In this document: positions 1 through 12,560 of the stretch, in pieces
Numbering within the stretch: position 1 is the first letter of the stretch
How the letters are laid out: the number at the start of each line of letters is the position of its first letter
NCBI RefSeq assembly: GCF_900109735.1
Contig: NZ_FOAS01000012.1
Span: forward strand, 93,755 to 157,754
DNA from: Atopomonas hussainii
GTDB taxonomy: Bacteria > Pseudomonadota > Gammaproteobacteria > Pseudomonadales > Pseudomonadaceae
Reading direction: 5' to 3'
Length of the DNA: 64,000 nt
Notes under the pieces: generated by a model
What the model was told of the DNA's origin: nothing
The model's database searches: none
Seen by the model: only the letters and a program-made list of their open reading frames with translations
Made by a program: the position numbers and the translations under genes

Positions 1-26
1 AGCCGATAACAGGACCGAGAAACGCA

Positions 27-353
27 ATGGACGAACGCCGCTACCAACCCCGAGTCGCCCCACAGCAACCGCTCGAGTTGATCGACAGCATCACCGGCAA
101 ACGCATGGGGCGGGTGGTGGATCTTTCCGAAGAAGGTCTGATGATCTTCAGCGAAATGCACATTGACGCCGAATCCATCTGGCAGTGCGTACTGATCAGC
201 CAAGATGGCGCCGAAGTGCCACTGGGCGCGGAATGCCTATGGAGTCGCAGCGGCGGCGATCAACAACACTGCTGGGCCGGCTTTCACATCATCGACATCA
301 GCGATGAAGGTAACGCCAAAGTGCAGGCGTGGATTATTGCCGGCTTAGCTTAA
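27..353 (+). CDS. PilZ-domain protein (putative c-di-GMP receptor)
   Basis: The 108-residue protein is a stand-alone PilZ domain. The N-terminal RRYQPR stretch (residues 4-9) fits the arginine motif that contacts cyclic di-GMP, and VVDLSEEGL (about residues 30-38) fits the D/N-x-S-x-x-G motif of the first strand. There is no signal peptide or membrane segment, so it should be cytosolic. Proteins of this size usually relay c-di-GMP to a partner by direct contact; the partner cannot be read here. The ATG lies 26 bases from the window edge, so the upstream context is unseen. The cupin gene follows 37 bp downstream on the same strand and may be co-transcribed. Confidence 0.85.
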   Translation: MDERRYQPRVAPQQPLELIDSITGKRMGRVVDLSEEGLMIFSEMHIDAESIWQCVLISQDGAEVPLGAECLWSRSGGDQQHCWAGFHIIDISDEGNAKVQAWIIAGLA

Positions 354-390
354 GCTCAGCGTTTGCTTCCACCTTTAGGTCGCGCACGAT

Positions 391-720
391 ATGGATATCA
401 ACAACCTGCCCTTCGGCATCACCGACTGGGAGCAACTCCCTAGCACCCTGCATGCGGGTGAGCGCGGCAGCGCCACGTGGCGCACCCAGCACTTTGGCCC
501 CATTCGCGTGCGCCGCGTGGACTACTCCGCCGGTTACTTGGCCGACCACTGGTGCCGCAAAGGGCACATCCTGTTCTGCCTAGCCGGCGAGCTGACCACC
601 GAACTGGAAGACGGGCGCTGTTTTGTGCTCAAGCCCGGCATGAGCTATCAGGTCGGCGATAACGCCGAAGCGCACCGCTCTAGCACCGAAGTGGGTGCCA
701 GCTTGTTTGTGGTGGATTAA
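391..720 (+). CDS. DHCW-motif cupin-fold protein
   Basis: This is a 109-residue small cupin. The segment GYLADHWCRKGHILFCLAGEL (about residues 48-68) carries the DHWC signature and the first cupin half, and LKPGMSYQVGDNAEAHRSS forms the second half with its conserved Gly, Met and His. The family is common in Pseudomonas and known only by this motif; no reaction is established. His52, Cys54 and the later His are plausible metal ligands (inference). The gene follows the PilZ gene and ends just before a hairpin shared with the convergent clpB. Confidence 0.85.
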   Translation: MDINNLPFGITDWEQLPSTLHAGERGSATWRTQHFGPIRVRRVDYSAGYLADHWCRKGHILFCLAGELTTELEDGRCFVLKPGMSYQVGDNAEAHRSSTEVGASLFVVD

Positions 721-727
721 AACAATG

Positions 728-747
728 AGGGCAGCTTGCGCTGCCCT
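728..747. terminator. Hairpin between convergent cupin and clpB genes
   Basis: An 8-bp stem (agggcagc / gctgccct) with a 4-base loop lies between the two stop codons. Read on the minus strand it is followed by CATTGTTTT, so it suits clpB best as a rho-independent terminator. The plus-strand side has no T-run. Confidence 0.55.
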
Positions 748-772
748 AACCACGCCAAAGCCAGCAAACGTC

Positions 773-3337
773 TTAGTTAAACACCACCTCTTCCCCCTCC
801 AGTGCAGCTTTGATCTGGCTGCCTGGGGCAAAGCGCCCGGAGAGGATGGCTTGCGCCAGCGGGTTTTCGATCCAGCGTTGAATGGCGCGTTTTAGCGGGC
901 GCGCGCCGTACACCGGGTCGAAGCCGACGGCGACCAGTTTATCCAGCGCTTCTTGGCTGAGTTCTAAGCTCAGCTCGCGCTCGGCCAAGCGGCTGCGCAG
1001 GCGGGCCAGTTGGATATTGGCGATACCGGCGATTTGTTCGCGGGCCAGCGGCTCGAACACCACCACTTCGTCGATCCGGTTGATGAACTCGGGGCGGAAG
1101 TGCATGCCCACCGCATCCATCACCGCGGCGCGCTGCGCTTCGGCGTCGCCGGCCAGCTCTTGGATTTGCGCCGAGCCTAGGTTGGAGGTCATCACCACCA
1201 CGGCGTTTTTAAAGTCCACGGTACGGCCTTGGCTGTCGGTCAGGCGGCCGTCTTCGAGCACTTGCAGCAGCACGTTGAACACATCGGGGTGGGCCTTCTC
1301 CACCTCATCCAAGAGGATCACCGAGTACGGCTTACGGCGCACGGCTTCGGTCAGATAGCCGCCTTCTTCATAACCCACATAGCCGGGCGGCGCGCCGATT
1401 AAGCGAGCCACGGAGTGCTTCTCCATAAACTCGGACATGTCGATGCGCACCAGCGCTTCTTCGGTATCGAAGAGAAACTCGGCCAGCGCCTTACACAGCT
1501 CGGTTTTACCCACGCCGGTGGGGCCTAAGAAGAGGAATGAGCCGCTGGGGCGATTCGGGTCGGCCAGCCCCGCACGCGAACGGCGTACGGCGTTGGCCAC
1601 CGCCACCACGGCTTCGTGCTGACCGATCACCCGGTTATGCAGGGCATCTTCCATGCGCAGCAGTTTGTCGCGCTCGCCCTCAAGCATTTTCGCCACCGGA
1701 ATGCCGGTCCACTTGGACACTACTTCGGCGATTTCTTCATCGGTGACCTTGCTGCGCAGCAGTTGGTTTTCGCTTTTACCGTGCGCGTCGACCATTTGCA
1801 GGCTGCGCTCCAAGTCCGGGATAACCCCGTATTGCAGCTCGGCCATGCGATTCAGGTCGCCCTTACGGCGGGCCAACTCCAAGTCTTGTTTGGCTTGTTC
1901 GAGCTTTTGTTGCAACTGCGCCGAGCCTTGTACCTCGGCTTTTTCCGACTTCCACACCTCTTCCAAGTCGGCGTATTCGTGCTGCAACTTGGCGATGTCG
2001 TCTTCCAACTTGGCCAAGCGTTTGCGCGCGGCTTCGTCTTCTTCTTTCTTCAGTGCTTGGCGCTCAACTTTCAGCTGAATCAAGCGACGGTCGAGGCGAT
2101 CCAGCGCTTCAGGCTTGGAATCGATCTCCATACGAATGCGGCTGGCCGCTTCGTCGATCAGGTCGATGGCCTTGTCCGGCAGCTGACGATCGGTGATGTA
2201 ACGATGACTCAGCTTGGCGGCAGCGATGATCGCACCATCAGTGATGGTCACCTTGTGGTGCACTTCGTAGCGCTCTTTCAGGCCGCGCAGGATGGCGATG
2301 GTGTCTTCTTCGCTGGGTTCATCGACCAGCACCTTCTGGAAGCGGCGCTCCAGCGCAGCGTCTTTTTCGATGTACTGGCGGTACTCATCCAGCGTGGTAG
2401 CACCCACGCAGTGCAGCTCGCCACGCGCCAGTGCGGGTTTGAGCATGTTGCCGGCATCCATGGCGCCATCGGCTTTACCGGCGCCGACCATAGTATGCAG
2501 CTCGTCGATAAACAGGATGATGCGCCCTTCTTGCTTGCTCAGCTCGTTGAGCACGGCTTTGAGGCGTTCTTCAAATTCGCCACGGAACTTAGCGCCGGCA
2601 ATCAGCGAGCCCATGTCCAGCGACAGCAAGCGCTTGTCCTTCAAACCATCAGGCACTTCGCCATTAATGATGCGCTGCGCTAAGCCTTCGACAATCGCGG
2701 TTTTACCCACGCCCGGCTCGCCGATCAGCACCGGGTTGTTCTTGGTGCGGCGCTGCAATACCTGAATAGTGCGGCGGATTTCATCGTCGCGGCCAATCAC
2801 CGGATCAAGCTTGCCGTCTTCGGCGCGCTTGGTCAGGTCGATGGTGTATTTATCCAGCGCTTGGCGGGCTTCTTCGGCGTTGGGGTCGTTCACCGCTTCG
2901 CCACCGCGCAGGTTGTTGATGGCGTTCTCCAAGGCTTTTTTCGACACGCCTTGCGCCAGCAACAGCTTGCCCAAACGGGTGCTGTCATCCAGCGCGGCGA
3001 GCAGCACCAGTTCGCTGGAAATAAACTGATCGCCCTTCTGCTGCGCCAGTTTGTCGGCCAAGTTGAGCAACCGCGCCATGTCTTGCGACAGGGTGACATC
3101 GCCGGTGGGGTTAGAGATTTTCGGCAGATCACTCAGCGCTTTGTCCAACTGCGTGCTCAGTTGGCGCACATCGAAGCCGACTTGCGCCAGCAGCGGTTTA
3201 ATCGAGCCGCCTTGCTGTTCGAGCATGGCCAGCAGCAGGTGCAGGGGTTCAATCGCCGGGTGGTCGCGGCCTACGGCCAGCGATTGAGCATCGGAAAGGG
3301 CCAGCTGTAATTTGCTGGTTAAACGGTCAATACGCAT
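773..3337 (-). CDS. clpB: ATP-dependent disaggregase ClpB
   Basis: At 854 residues this is a full-length ClpB. It has the Clp N-domain (residues 1-150), a first AAA+ module with Walker A GEPGVGKT (about 205-212) and Walker B ILFIDELH, a long coiled-coil M-domain rich in E, K and Q (about 400-530), and a second AAA+ module with GPTGVGKT and [11 protein letters not shown]. ClpB works with DnaK to pull polypeptides out of aggregates after heat stress. There is no IGL/F ClpP-binding loop of the ClpA type, as expected. The gene is monocistronic, with a sigma-32-like promoter 87-115 bp upstream and a hairpin after the stop. Confidence 0.98.
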   Translation of the reverse strand: MRIDRLTSKLQLALSDAQSLAVGRDHPAIEPLHLLLAMLEQQGGSIKPLLAQVGFDVRQLSTQLDKALSDLPKISNPTGDVTLSQDMARLLNLADKLAQQKGDQFISSELVLLAALDDSTRLGKLLLAQGVSKKALENAINNLRGGEAVNDPNAEEARQALDKYTIDLTKRAEDGKLDPVIGRDDEIRRTIQVLQRRTKNNPVLIGEPGVGKTAIVEGLAQRIINGEVPDGLKDKRLLSLDMGSLIAGAKFRGEFEERLKAVLNELSKQEGRIILFIDELHTMVGAGKADGAMDAGNMLKPALARGELHCVGATTLDEYRQYIEKDAALERRFQKVLVDEPSEEDTIAILRGLKERYEVHHKVTITDGAIIAAAKLSHRYITDRQLPDKAIDLIDEAASRIRMEIDSKPEALDRLDRRLIQLKVERQALKKEEDEAARKRLAKLEDDIAKLQHEYADLEEVWKSEKAEVQGSAQLQQKLEQAKQDLELARRKGDLNRMAELQYGVIPDLERSLQMVDAHGKSENQLLRSKVTDEEIAEVVSKWTGIPVAKMLEGERDKLLRMEDALHNRVIGQHEAVVAVANAVRRSRAGLADPNRPSGSFLFLGPTGVGKTELCKALAEFLFDTEEALVRIDMSEFMEKHSVARLIGAPPGYVGYEEGGYLTEAVRRKPYSVILLDEVEKAHPDVFNVLLQVLEDGRLTDSQGRTVDFKNAVVVMTSNLGSAQIQELAGDAEAQRAAVMDAVGMHFRPEFINRIDEVVVFEPLAREQIAGIANIQLARLRSRLAERELSLELSQEALDKLVAVGFDPVYGARPLKRAIQRWIENPLAQAILSGRFAPGSQIKAALEGEEVVFN

Positions 3338-3423
3338 ACACAGTCCTCGGTCATGGCCAGCACGGGGCGATCACTTGCCCAACCACTAACGCGCCAGCGA
3401 TACAGTTCAAAACACTTACTGTT

Positions 3424-3452
3424 TAGATAAGGACACTTTGCGCGCTTTCAAG
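3424..3452 (-). promoter_or_regulatory. Heat-shock (sigma-32 type) promoter of clpB
   Basis: On the minus strand CTTGAAA (3446-3452) is followed after 14 bases by CTTATCTA (3424-3431). This matches the RpoH consensus CTTGAAA-N13/15-CCCCATnT well in the -35 box and partly in the -10 box. It lies about 90 bp before the clpB start, which fits the known heat control of clpB. Confidence 0.7.
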
Positions 3453-3505
3453 GTGTAGCGCTTGATTTGGCGCAATGCCAAGGCCTGCTCGCGGCAGACG
3501 CAGGC

Positions 3506-4237
3506 TTATTCTGCCAGCCAGATTAAGCTGGCTTGGCGGCCGGTATTGGCTTGCCGGCGGTAGGAAAAGAAGCGTGCTTCGTCGCTAAAGGTGCACTCGC
3601 CGCCGCCGGCCATTTGGCTCACGCCACAGGCCGCCAAACGCTGGCAGGCGAGCAGGTATAAGTCGGCATAAAAATGCCCATCGCGCTGACTGGGGATAAA
3701 CGCGCTGGCAGCGGCGCGGTCAACCTGCATAAAGGCGTCGCGCACTTCAGCACCGACTTCAAAGGCTTGCGGGCCGATGGCCGGACCAAGCCATACGCTG
3801 ACCTGCTCAGCCGGTGTGCGCATGGCTTTTAAGGTGGCCTCTAGCACCCCAGCATGCAGGCCACGCCAGCCGGCATGCGCGGCGGCGACCACATCGCCCT
3901 GCGCACTGGCAAACAGCACTGGCAGGCAATCGGCGGTCATCACCACGCAGGCTTTGCCGGGCGTGCGACTGATCACAGCATCGGCGCACGGCGTGCCGGT
4001 TGCCGTGGCGTCGACCACCTCGATGCCGTGCACTTGCTTGAGCCAGCAGGGCTCCATTTGCCATGCGCGCGCCAGCTTAGTGCGGTTAGCGGCCACGGCT
4101 TCGGGGCTATCGCCGACGTGATCGCCCAAGTTAAAGCTGGCATACGGCGCGGCGCTGGCACCGTCCAAACGGGTGGTCTGCAAGGCGCGCACGCCTTCAG
4201 GCAGGGACCAGTCGGGGAGATACCAGCTCGCGCTCAT
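3506..4237 (-). CDS. pgeF: Peptidoglycan editing factor PgeF (YfiH/LACC1 family)
   Basis: This 243-residue protein carries the three family signatures in order: KQVHG (His about 69), MTADCLPVLF (Cys about 101) and AAHAGWRGL (His about 120), which form the metal and catalytic site. YfiH/PgeF proteins were long annotated as polyphenol oxidase; in bacteria the factor keeps non-canonical amino acids out of cell-wall precursors, and relatives act on purine nucleosides. It starts 3 bp after the rluD stop on the same strand, so rluD-pgeF is one transcription unit. Confidence 0.92.
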   Translation of the reverse strand: MSASWYLPDWSLPEGVRALQTTRLDGASAAPYASFNLGDHVGDSPEAVAANRTKLARAWQMEPCWLKQVHGIEVVDATATGTPCADAVISRTPGKACVVMTADCLPVLFASAQGDVVAAAHAGWRGLHAGVLEATLKAMRTPAEQVSVWLGPAIGPQAFEVGAEVRDAFMQVDRAAASAFIPSQRDGHFYADLYLLACQRLAACGVSQMAGGGECTFSDEARFFSYRRQANTGRQASLIWLAE

Positions 4238-4240
4238 CGG

Positions 4241-5203
4241 TTAGCCCAAATAGGTTTCGGCGTCTTGCTTAAGCAGAGTCAGCAGCCAGCGGAAATCTTC
4301 CGGCAATGGCGACTCCCAGCCGACTTTCTTGCCTGTAGCCGGGTGTTCCAGCTCAAGAAAGCGCGCATGCAGCGCCTGACGCGGAAATTCGCGCAGCGCT
4401 TGAATTAAGGTTTGGCTCGAACCCGGCGGAATCTGCACGCGGCCGCCGTATTGCGGGTCGCCCACCAGCGGGTAATGCAGATGGCTCATGTGCACGCGAA
4501 TTTGATGGGTACGGCCAGTTTCTAGCTTAACCCGCACATGGGTATGCCCACGGAAGCGCTCTAGCACGCGGTAATGGCTCACCGCTGGTTTGCCGCCGGC
4601 GACCACCGCCATCTTCTGCCGTTGTTGCGGATGACGACCAATCGGCTGATCGACGGTGCCGCCAGCGGTAATCACGCCCAGTACCACAGCCTCGTACAGA
4701 CGGCTCACGGTGCGTGCTTGCAGCTGGCGGACTAAGACGTTTTGCGCTTCCACCGTCTTCGCCACCACCATCAAACCCGTGGTGTCTTTATCTAAACGGT
4801 GCACGATGCCCGCACGCGGCACTTTGTCGAGCGCCGGCACATGGTGCAGCAAGGCATTTAACAAGGTGCCATCGGCATGCCCGGCAGCCGGGTGCACCAC
4901 TAGGCCGGCGGGCTTGTCGATGACCAGAATATGCTCATCTTCAAAGACAATATTCAGCGCGATAGCTTGCGCCTCCCACTGGCCTTGCACTTCGATGGTC
5001 GCTTTCAGCGCCAGCTCGCAGCCGGCGTGCACCACATCCTTAGGACGCAGGGTTTTGCCGTCCGCTGTTAAGGCGCCGTCTTTAATCCAACCGGCAAGGC
5101 GGGAGCGGGAATAATCTTCAAACAGCTGCGCGGCCACTTGGTCAAGGCGTTGACCGCCTAGCTCCACGGGCACAGTGGCGTTTTTTTCAATGAGTTCAGA
5201 CAT
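4241..5203 (-). CDS. rluD: 23S rRNA pseudouridine synthase RluD
   Basis: At 320 residues, it has an N-terminal S4-like RNA-binding domain (LGGQRLDQVAAQLFEDYSRSRLAGWI, about 15-40) followed by the RluA-type catalytic domain with GIVHRLDKDTTGLMV. Asp138 in HRLD is the expected catalytic aspartate. RluD modifies helix 69 of 23S rRNA (positions 1911, 1915 and 1917 in E. coli). It is divergent from bamD across a 140-bp spacer and is followed immediately by pgeF. Confidence 0.95.
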   Translation of the reverse strand: MSELIEKNATVPVELGGQRLDQVAAQLFEDYSRSRLAGWIKDGALTADGKTLRPKDVVHAGCELALKATIEVQGQWEAQAIALNIVFEDEHILVIDKPAGLVVHPAAGHADGTLLNALLHHVPALDKVPRAGIVHRLDKDTTGLMVVAKTVEAQNVLVRQLQARTVSRLYEAVVLGVITAGGTVDQPIGRHPQQRQKMAVVAGGKPAVSHYRVLERFRGHTHVRVKLETGRTHQIRVHMSHLHYPLVGDPQYGGRVQIPPGSSQTLIQALREFPRQALHARFLELEHPATGKKVGWESPLPEDFRWLLTLLKQDAETYLG

Positions 5204-5343
5204 GGCGATAAGAGGGCTGCAAGGCTTTTGGTTTCGCCTGCGCGCTGTGGTTAAATACGGCGTTCTTCAACCCCGTTAGCGGGCGCTCACTATAACAGGA
5301 CGGCCTGATCGCGTCAGCCGCCGTCTCAGGGATGCACGACACC

Positions 5344-6330
5344 ATGCCAGTGAACAAGTTGTTGTTGATTGCCGCGTTGGCCCTTATTGCGGCCTGTTCT
5401 TCAAAAACGGTCATCGACGAAAACCTCACCGAAAACGAACTGTACGCTCAGGCTCAGGAAGACCTAGGAAGCAGCCGCTACAGCACCGCGATTGAAAAGC
5501 TCAAAGCCCTTGAGTCGCGCTACCCCTTCGGCCGCTACGCCGAGCAGGCGCAGCTGGAGCTGATCTACGCCTACTTTAAGAGTGTAGAACCCGAAGCCGC
5601 GCGCGCTGCGGCCGATCGTTTTATTCGTCTGCACCCACAACACCCGAGCGTGGATTACGCCTACTACATCAAGGGGTTGTCCTCGTTCGAGCAAGACCGT
5701 GGGTTGATCTCGCGCTTTATTCCGCTGGACATGACCAAGCGTGACCCGGGCGCGGCGCGTGACTCGTTCAACGAGTTCGCCCAGCTGACCAGCCGCTCCC
5801 CCAACAGCCGCTACGCACCGGACGCCAAGGCGCGCATGATCTACCTGCGCAACCTGCTGGCCGCCTATGAAGTGCACGCCGGCGACTACTACTTAAAGCG
5901 TAAAGCCTACGTAGCCGCGGCTAACCGTGGTCGTTATATCGTCGAGAACTTCCAAGGCACCCCTGCGGTAGGCGATGGCTTGGCGATCATGACTGAGGCT
6001 TACCATCACCTCGGCATGCAAGACTTAAAGCAAACCTCGCTGGATGCGCTGAAGCTTAACTACCCTGAGCACCCAAGCTTGGATGGTGGCGAGTTCAAGG
6101 TCACCTACAAGCAAAAAGAAGAGCGCAGCTGGCTGTATCGCAACACTGTCGGCCTGTTCGACAATGCTGCGCCGCTGCCGCCGGGCCAAACCCGCGCCAG
6201 TCAAGACGTAATTCAACAGTACGAAGATGCTGAAGAAGCTATCCCCGGCGAGCTGAAAGAAGGCCTGCAAGGCGAAGAAGAGAAAGAGCGCTCTTGGTTC
6301 AGCTACCTGACCTTCGGCCTGTTCGACTAA
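5344..6330 (+). CDS. bamD: Outer membrane assembly lipoprotein BamD (ComL)
   Basis: BamD is the essential lipoprotein partner of BamA in beta-barrel insertion. The N-terminus [20 protein letters not shown] is a lipoprotein signal peptide with lipobox IAAC, so the mature chain begins at that Cys. TPR-like helical repeats follow (for example [25 protein letters not shown]). I prefer the ATG at 5344 because it puts a lysine right before the hydrophobic core; an in-frame ATG at 5332 has AGGG directly against it with no spacing. TATAAC at 5291-5296 is a possible -10 box. A strong terminator follows the stop. Confidence 0.95.
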   Translation: MPVNKLLLIAALALIAACSSKTVIDENLTENELYAQAQEDLGSSRYSTAIEKLKALESRYPFGRYAEQAQLELIYAYFKSVEPEAARAAADRFIRLHPQHPSVDYAYYIKGLSSFEQDRGLISRFIPLDMTKRDPGAARDSFNEFAQLTSRSPNSRYAPDAKARMIYLRNLLAAYEVHAGDYYLKRKAYVAAANRGRYIVENFQGTPAVGDGLAIMTEAYHHLGMQDLKQTSLDALKLNYPEHPSLDGGEFKVTYKQKEERSWLYRNTVGLFDNAAPLPPGQTRASQDVIQQYEDAEEAIPGELKEGLQGEEEKERSWFSYLTFGLFD

Positions 6331-6349
6331 GTCGCACAGCGCTCTCAAC

Positions 6350-6383
6350 AAAAAAGCCCGCAGCATTCACTGCGGGCTTTTTT
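6350..6383. terminator. Bidirectional rho-independent terminator
   Basis: A perfect 14-bp stem begins with A6 and ends with T6 around the core gcccgcag / ctgcgggc (6350-6363 with 6370-6383). Because both flanks are A/T runs it can stop bamD on the plus strand and the mscS-type gene on the minus strand. Confidence 0.92.
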
Positions 6384-6400
6384 GTTGGCCATGGGGGCGC

Positions 6401-7225
6401 TTATTTCACTTGATGCATGACCCGCTGCGGGAACGGAATCGACAGCCCTGCTGCTTCTAAACGCTCTTTACCTTGCTCGGTAAAGCCGAACATCACGTTC
6501 CAATATTCGGCAGTATCTACCCACACGCGCAGTTGCAGATTGACTGAGCTGTCAGCCAATGCCGTCACCCACAACACAGGCTCTGGGTCTTGATGTACGC
6601 GGCTGTCTTCGTTGGCCATGGCCAACAGCACATCACGCGCCAGCTTGATGTCATCGCGGTAATCAATGCCAAAAGGGATATCCACACGGCGGCGTGATTC
6701 ACGCGAGAAGTTGGTAATAGTGCCGTTGGACAGCGCGCCATTGGGCACCACGACGATCTTGTTGTCGCCGGTTTTTAACACCGTGTGGAAGATCTGAATC
6801 TGCACCACAGTGCCGCTAATGCCCTGCGCTTCAACAAAGTCACCGGCCTTAAACGGACGGAACAACAGAATCAGCACGCCACCGGCGAAATTCGACAAAC
6901 TGCCCTGCAGCGCCAGACCAATCGCCAAACCAGCAGCACCAATGGCCGCCACGAACGAGGTGGTTTCCACGCCGATCATGCTCGCCACGCTGACGATCAA
7001 CAGCACCTTCAGGACGATATTCGCCAGGCTGGCGATAAAGCCGTGCAGCGTGGGGTCGACGGCCTTCATGGTCAGCAGCGCGGTGATGCGCTTGCTCAGT
7101 TTGTTGGTCAGCCACCAACCCAGCACTAAGGTAATCAGCGCCAGCGTCAGCTGCCCGCCGTAATGCAAAATCAACGGCATCCAAGTATTGGCCAGCTCTA
7201 ACAGCTGGTTGTATTCAAGCTCCAT
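6401..7225 (-). CDS. Small-conductance mechanosensitive channel (MscS family)
   Basis: The 274-residue protein has three N-terminal hydrophobic segments and the MscS pore signature GLALQGSLSNFAGGVLILLFRPFKAGD, followed by the beta domain (VEAQGISGTVVQIQIFHTVLKTGDNKIVVVPNGALSNGTITN) and the C-terminal alpha/beta part. The length is typical for MscS. MscS opens under membrane tension and releases solutes on osmotic downshift. The ATG at 7225 is chosen because GAGGAG lies 6 bp upstream; the longer frame to 7270 adds residues that do not belong to the family. Confidence 0.92.
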   Translation of the reverse strand: MELEYNQLLELANTWMPLILHYGGQLTLALITLVLGWWLTNKLSKRITALLTMKAVDPTLHGFIASLANIVLKVLLIVSVASMIGVETTSFVAAIGAAGLAIGLALQGSLSNFAGGVLILLFRPFKAGDFVEAQGISGTVVQIQIFHTVLKTGDNKIVVVPNGALSNGTITNFSRESRRRVDIPFGIDYRDDIKLARDVLLAMANEDSRVHQDPEPVLWVTALADSSVNLQLRVWVDTAEYWNVMFGFTEQGKERLEAAGLSIPFPQRVMHQVK

Positions 7226-7258
7226 AGTCACTCCTCGTTTTATGGAAGGATAAAAATG

Positions 7259-7283
7259 ACGAAGGCCCACAAGGGGCCTTCGT
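7259..7283 (-). terminator. Terminator after yajQ
   Basis: A 10-bp stem acgaaggccc / gggccttcgt lies just after the yajQ stop. On the minus strand it runs into CATTTTTATCC. It separates yajQ from the mscS-type gene. Confidence 0.75.
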
Positions 7284-7298
7284 TAGAAACAGCAACGC

Positions 7299-7778
7299 TT
7301 AATCGCGGAAGTTGTTGTACTGCAGCGGCATACCCAGCTCTTTAGTGCGCAGCAAGGCGATGGCCTCTTGCAGGTCGTCACGCTTTTTGCCGGTCACCCG
7401 CACTTGCTCACCTTGAATGGCGGCTTGCACCTTGAGCTTGGCGTCTTTGATCAGCGCGACGATTTTCTTCGCTAAGTCTTTATCAATGCCCTGCCGCAGC
7501 AGCACTTCTTGCTTCATTTCTTTGCCCGAGGCATAGGCGTCTTTGACTTCCAGACACTGGATATCGATCTTGCGCTTAACCAGCGAGCTCTTAAGAATTT
7601 CCAGCATTTGCTGCAGTAGGTAATCCGCCTCGGCGGTCATGGTCACGCTGAGATCTTTGGCCTCGAAGCTGCCTTTACCGCGCAGATCGTAGCGGCGCTC
7701 CAGTTCCTTCATGGCATTGTCGATAGCGTTGGTGACTTCGTGTTTATCCAGCTCAGACACCACATCAAAAGACGGCAT
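7299..7778 (-). CDS. yajQ: YajQ-family nucleotide-binding protein
   Basis: This 159-residue protein is full length for YajQ. It begins [34 protein letters not shown] and has the internally repeated alpha/beta fold; [22 protein letters not shown] is the conserved second half. YajQ proteins bind nucleotides, and some bind cyclic di-GMP and act with a LysR regulator. The divergent gene encodes a degenerate GGDEF response regulator, so a c-di-GMP theme is plausible (inference). It has its own terminator. Confidence 0.93.
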   Translation of the reverse strand: MPSFDVVSELDKHEVTNAIDNAMKELERRYDLRGKGSFEAKDLSVTMTAEADYLLQQMLEILKSSLVKRKIDIQCLEVKDAYASGKEMKQEVLLRQGIDKDLAKKIVALIKDAKLKVQAAIQGEQVRVTGKKRDDLQEAIALLRTKELGMPLQYNNFRD

Positions 7779-7952
7779 ATATCCTCCCCTTGGGATAAAC
7801 CCAGCCGACTTACCTCGGATGGGTTACTTGCGACAGACGAAAAAGATGACCGATTATAGCCAACCGCGCGGCCATCACAGAACCGCGCCTGCATGCCGCC
7901 TAGGATGGCAGGCATTCTCTATACTCAAGCGCAAAGACAAGAAGGAACCTTC

Positions 7953-9820
<1,868 letters not shown>

Positions 9821-9823
9821 CAC

Positions 9824-11827
<2,004 letters not shown>

Positions 11828-11921
11828 GGTGCGCGGGAAAGCCCGCATGTTTCTGAGGGTTAAGCGCCCTTGGCGAGCGTGGCACAATGGCGCCCTCTCT
11901 CTCGCCGCGTAAGGTTTTCCC

Positions 11922-12497
11922 ATGAGCAATCGCCTCACCCGCATTTACACCCGCCAAGGCGACAAAGGCCAAACCTCGCTGGCCGACGGCAGCCGCGTGA
12001 GCAAAACCCACCCGCGTATCGAAGCGATTGGCTCGGTGGATGAGCTGAACAGCCAGCTGGGCTTATTGATTGCTGAACTGCTCGCTGCCGTGGCAGAAAA
12101 ACCCGCGCTGCAAGAAGCGCTGGATGTGCTGCAACCGATTCAGCACCGCTTATTCGACTTAGGCGGCGAGCTGGCCATGCCCGAATGGAGCGCCCTGCAG
12201 CAAGCGCATATCGACGCCATGGAAGCGCAAATTGATCTGTGGAATAACGAGCTTGGCCCGCTGGAGAACTTCATTCTGCCCGGCGGCTCGCGCCTGCTGG
12301 CCCAAGCCCATGTGTGCCGCACCCTCGCGCGCCGCGCCGAACGTCGCTGTCAGCAGCTGGGCGATGTTGAGCCAGTTGCCGGCCTCGCCCAACCGTATCT
12401 GAATCGCCTCTCGGACTTGCTGTTTGTTGGCGCACGCATCATCGGCCGCCGCGAAGGCTGCGCCGAAGTGTTGTGGGTGCCAGCAACTGCCGAGTAG
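11922..12497 (+). CDS. ATP:cob(I)alamin adenosyltransferase, PduO type
   Basis: The 191-residue protein begins MSNRLTRIYTRQGDKGQTSLADGSRVSKTHPRIEAIGSVDELNS, the PduO-family ATP-binding N-terminus. It also has the conserved helical segment FILPGGSRLLAQAHVCRTLARRAERR, in which Arg residues of the RTxxRRAER motif contact ATP and cobalamin. It moves the adenosyl group of ATP to cob(I)alamin to make coenzyme B12. It stands alone between a kinase gene and a bidirectional terminator, with no cobalamin biosynthesis genes beside it. Confidence 0.93.
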   Translation: MSNRLTRIYTRQGDKGQTSLADGSRVSKTHPRIEAIGSVDELNSQLGLLIAELLAAVAEKPALQEALDVLQPIQHRLFDLGGELAMPEWSALQQAHIDAMEAQIDLWNNELGPLENFILPGGSRLLAQAHVCRTLARRAERRCQQLGDVEPVAGLAQPYLNRLSDLLFVGARIIGRREGCAEVLWVPATAE

Positions 12498-12522
12498 TGG
12501 GCTCGCCAACATTGGGCTCACC

Positions 12523-12560
12523 AACAAAAAAGGCGCTGAATCATCAGCGCCTTTTTTGTT
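12523..12560. terminator. Bidirectional terminator, adenosyltransferase / nadE
   Basis: A perfect 17-bp stem runs from aacaaaaaaggcgctga (12523-12539) to its complement at 12544-12560. A and T runs on the two sides let it work in both directions for these convergent genes. Its last bases overlap the nadE stop codon (12559-12561). Confidence 0.92.
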
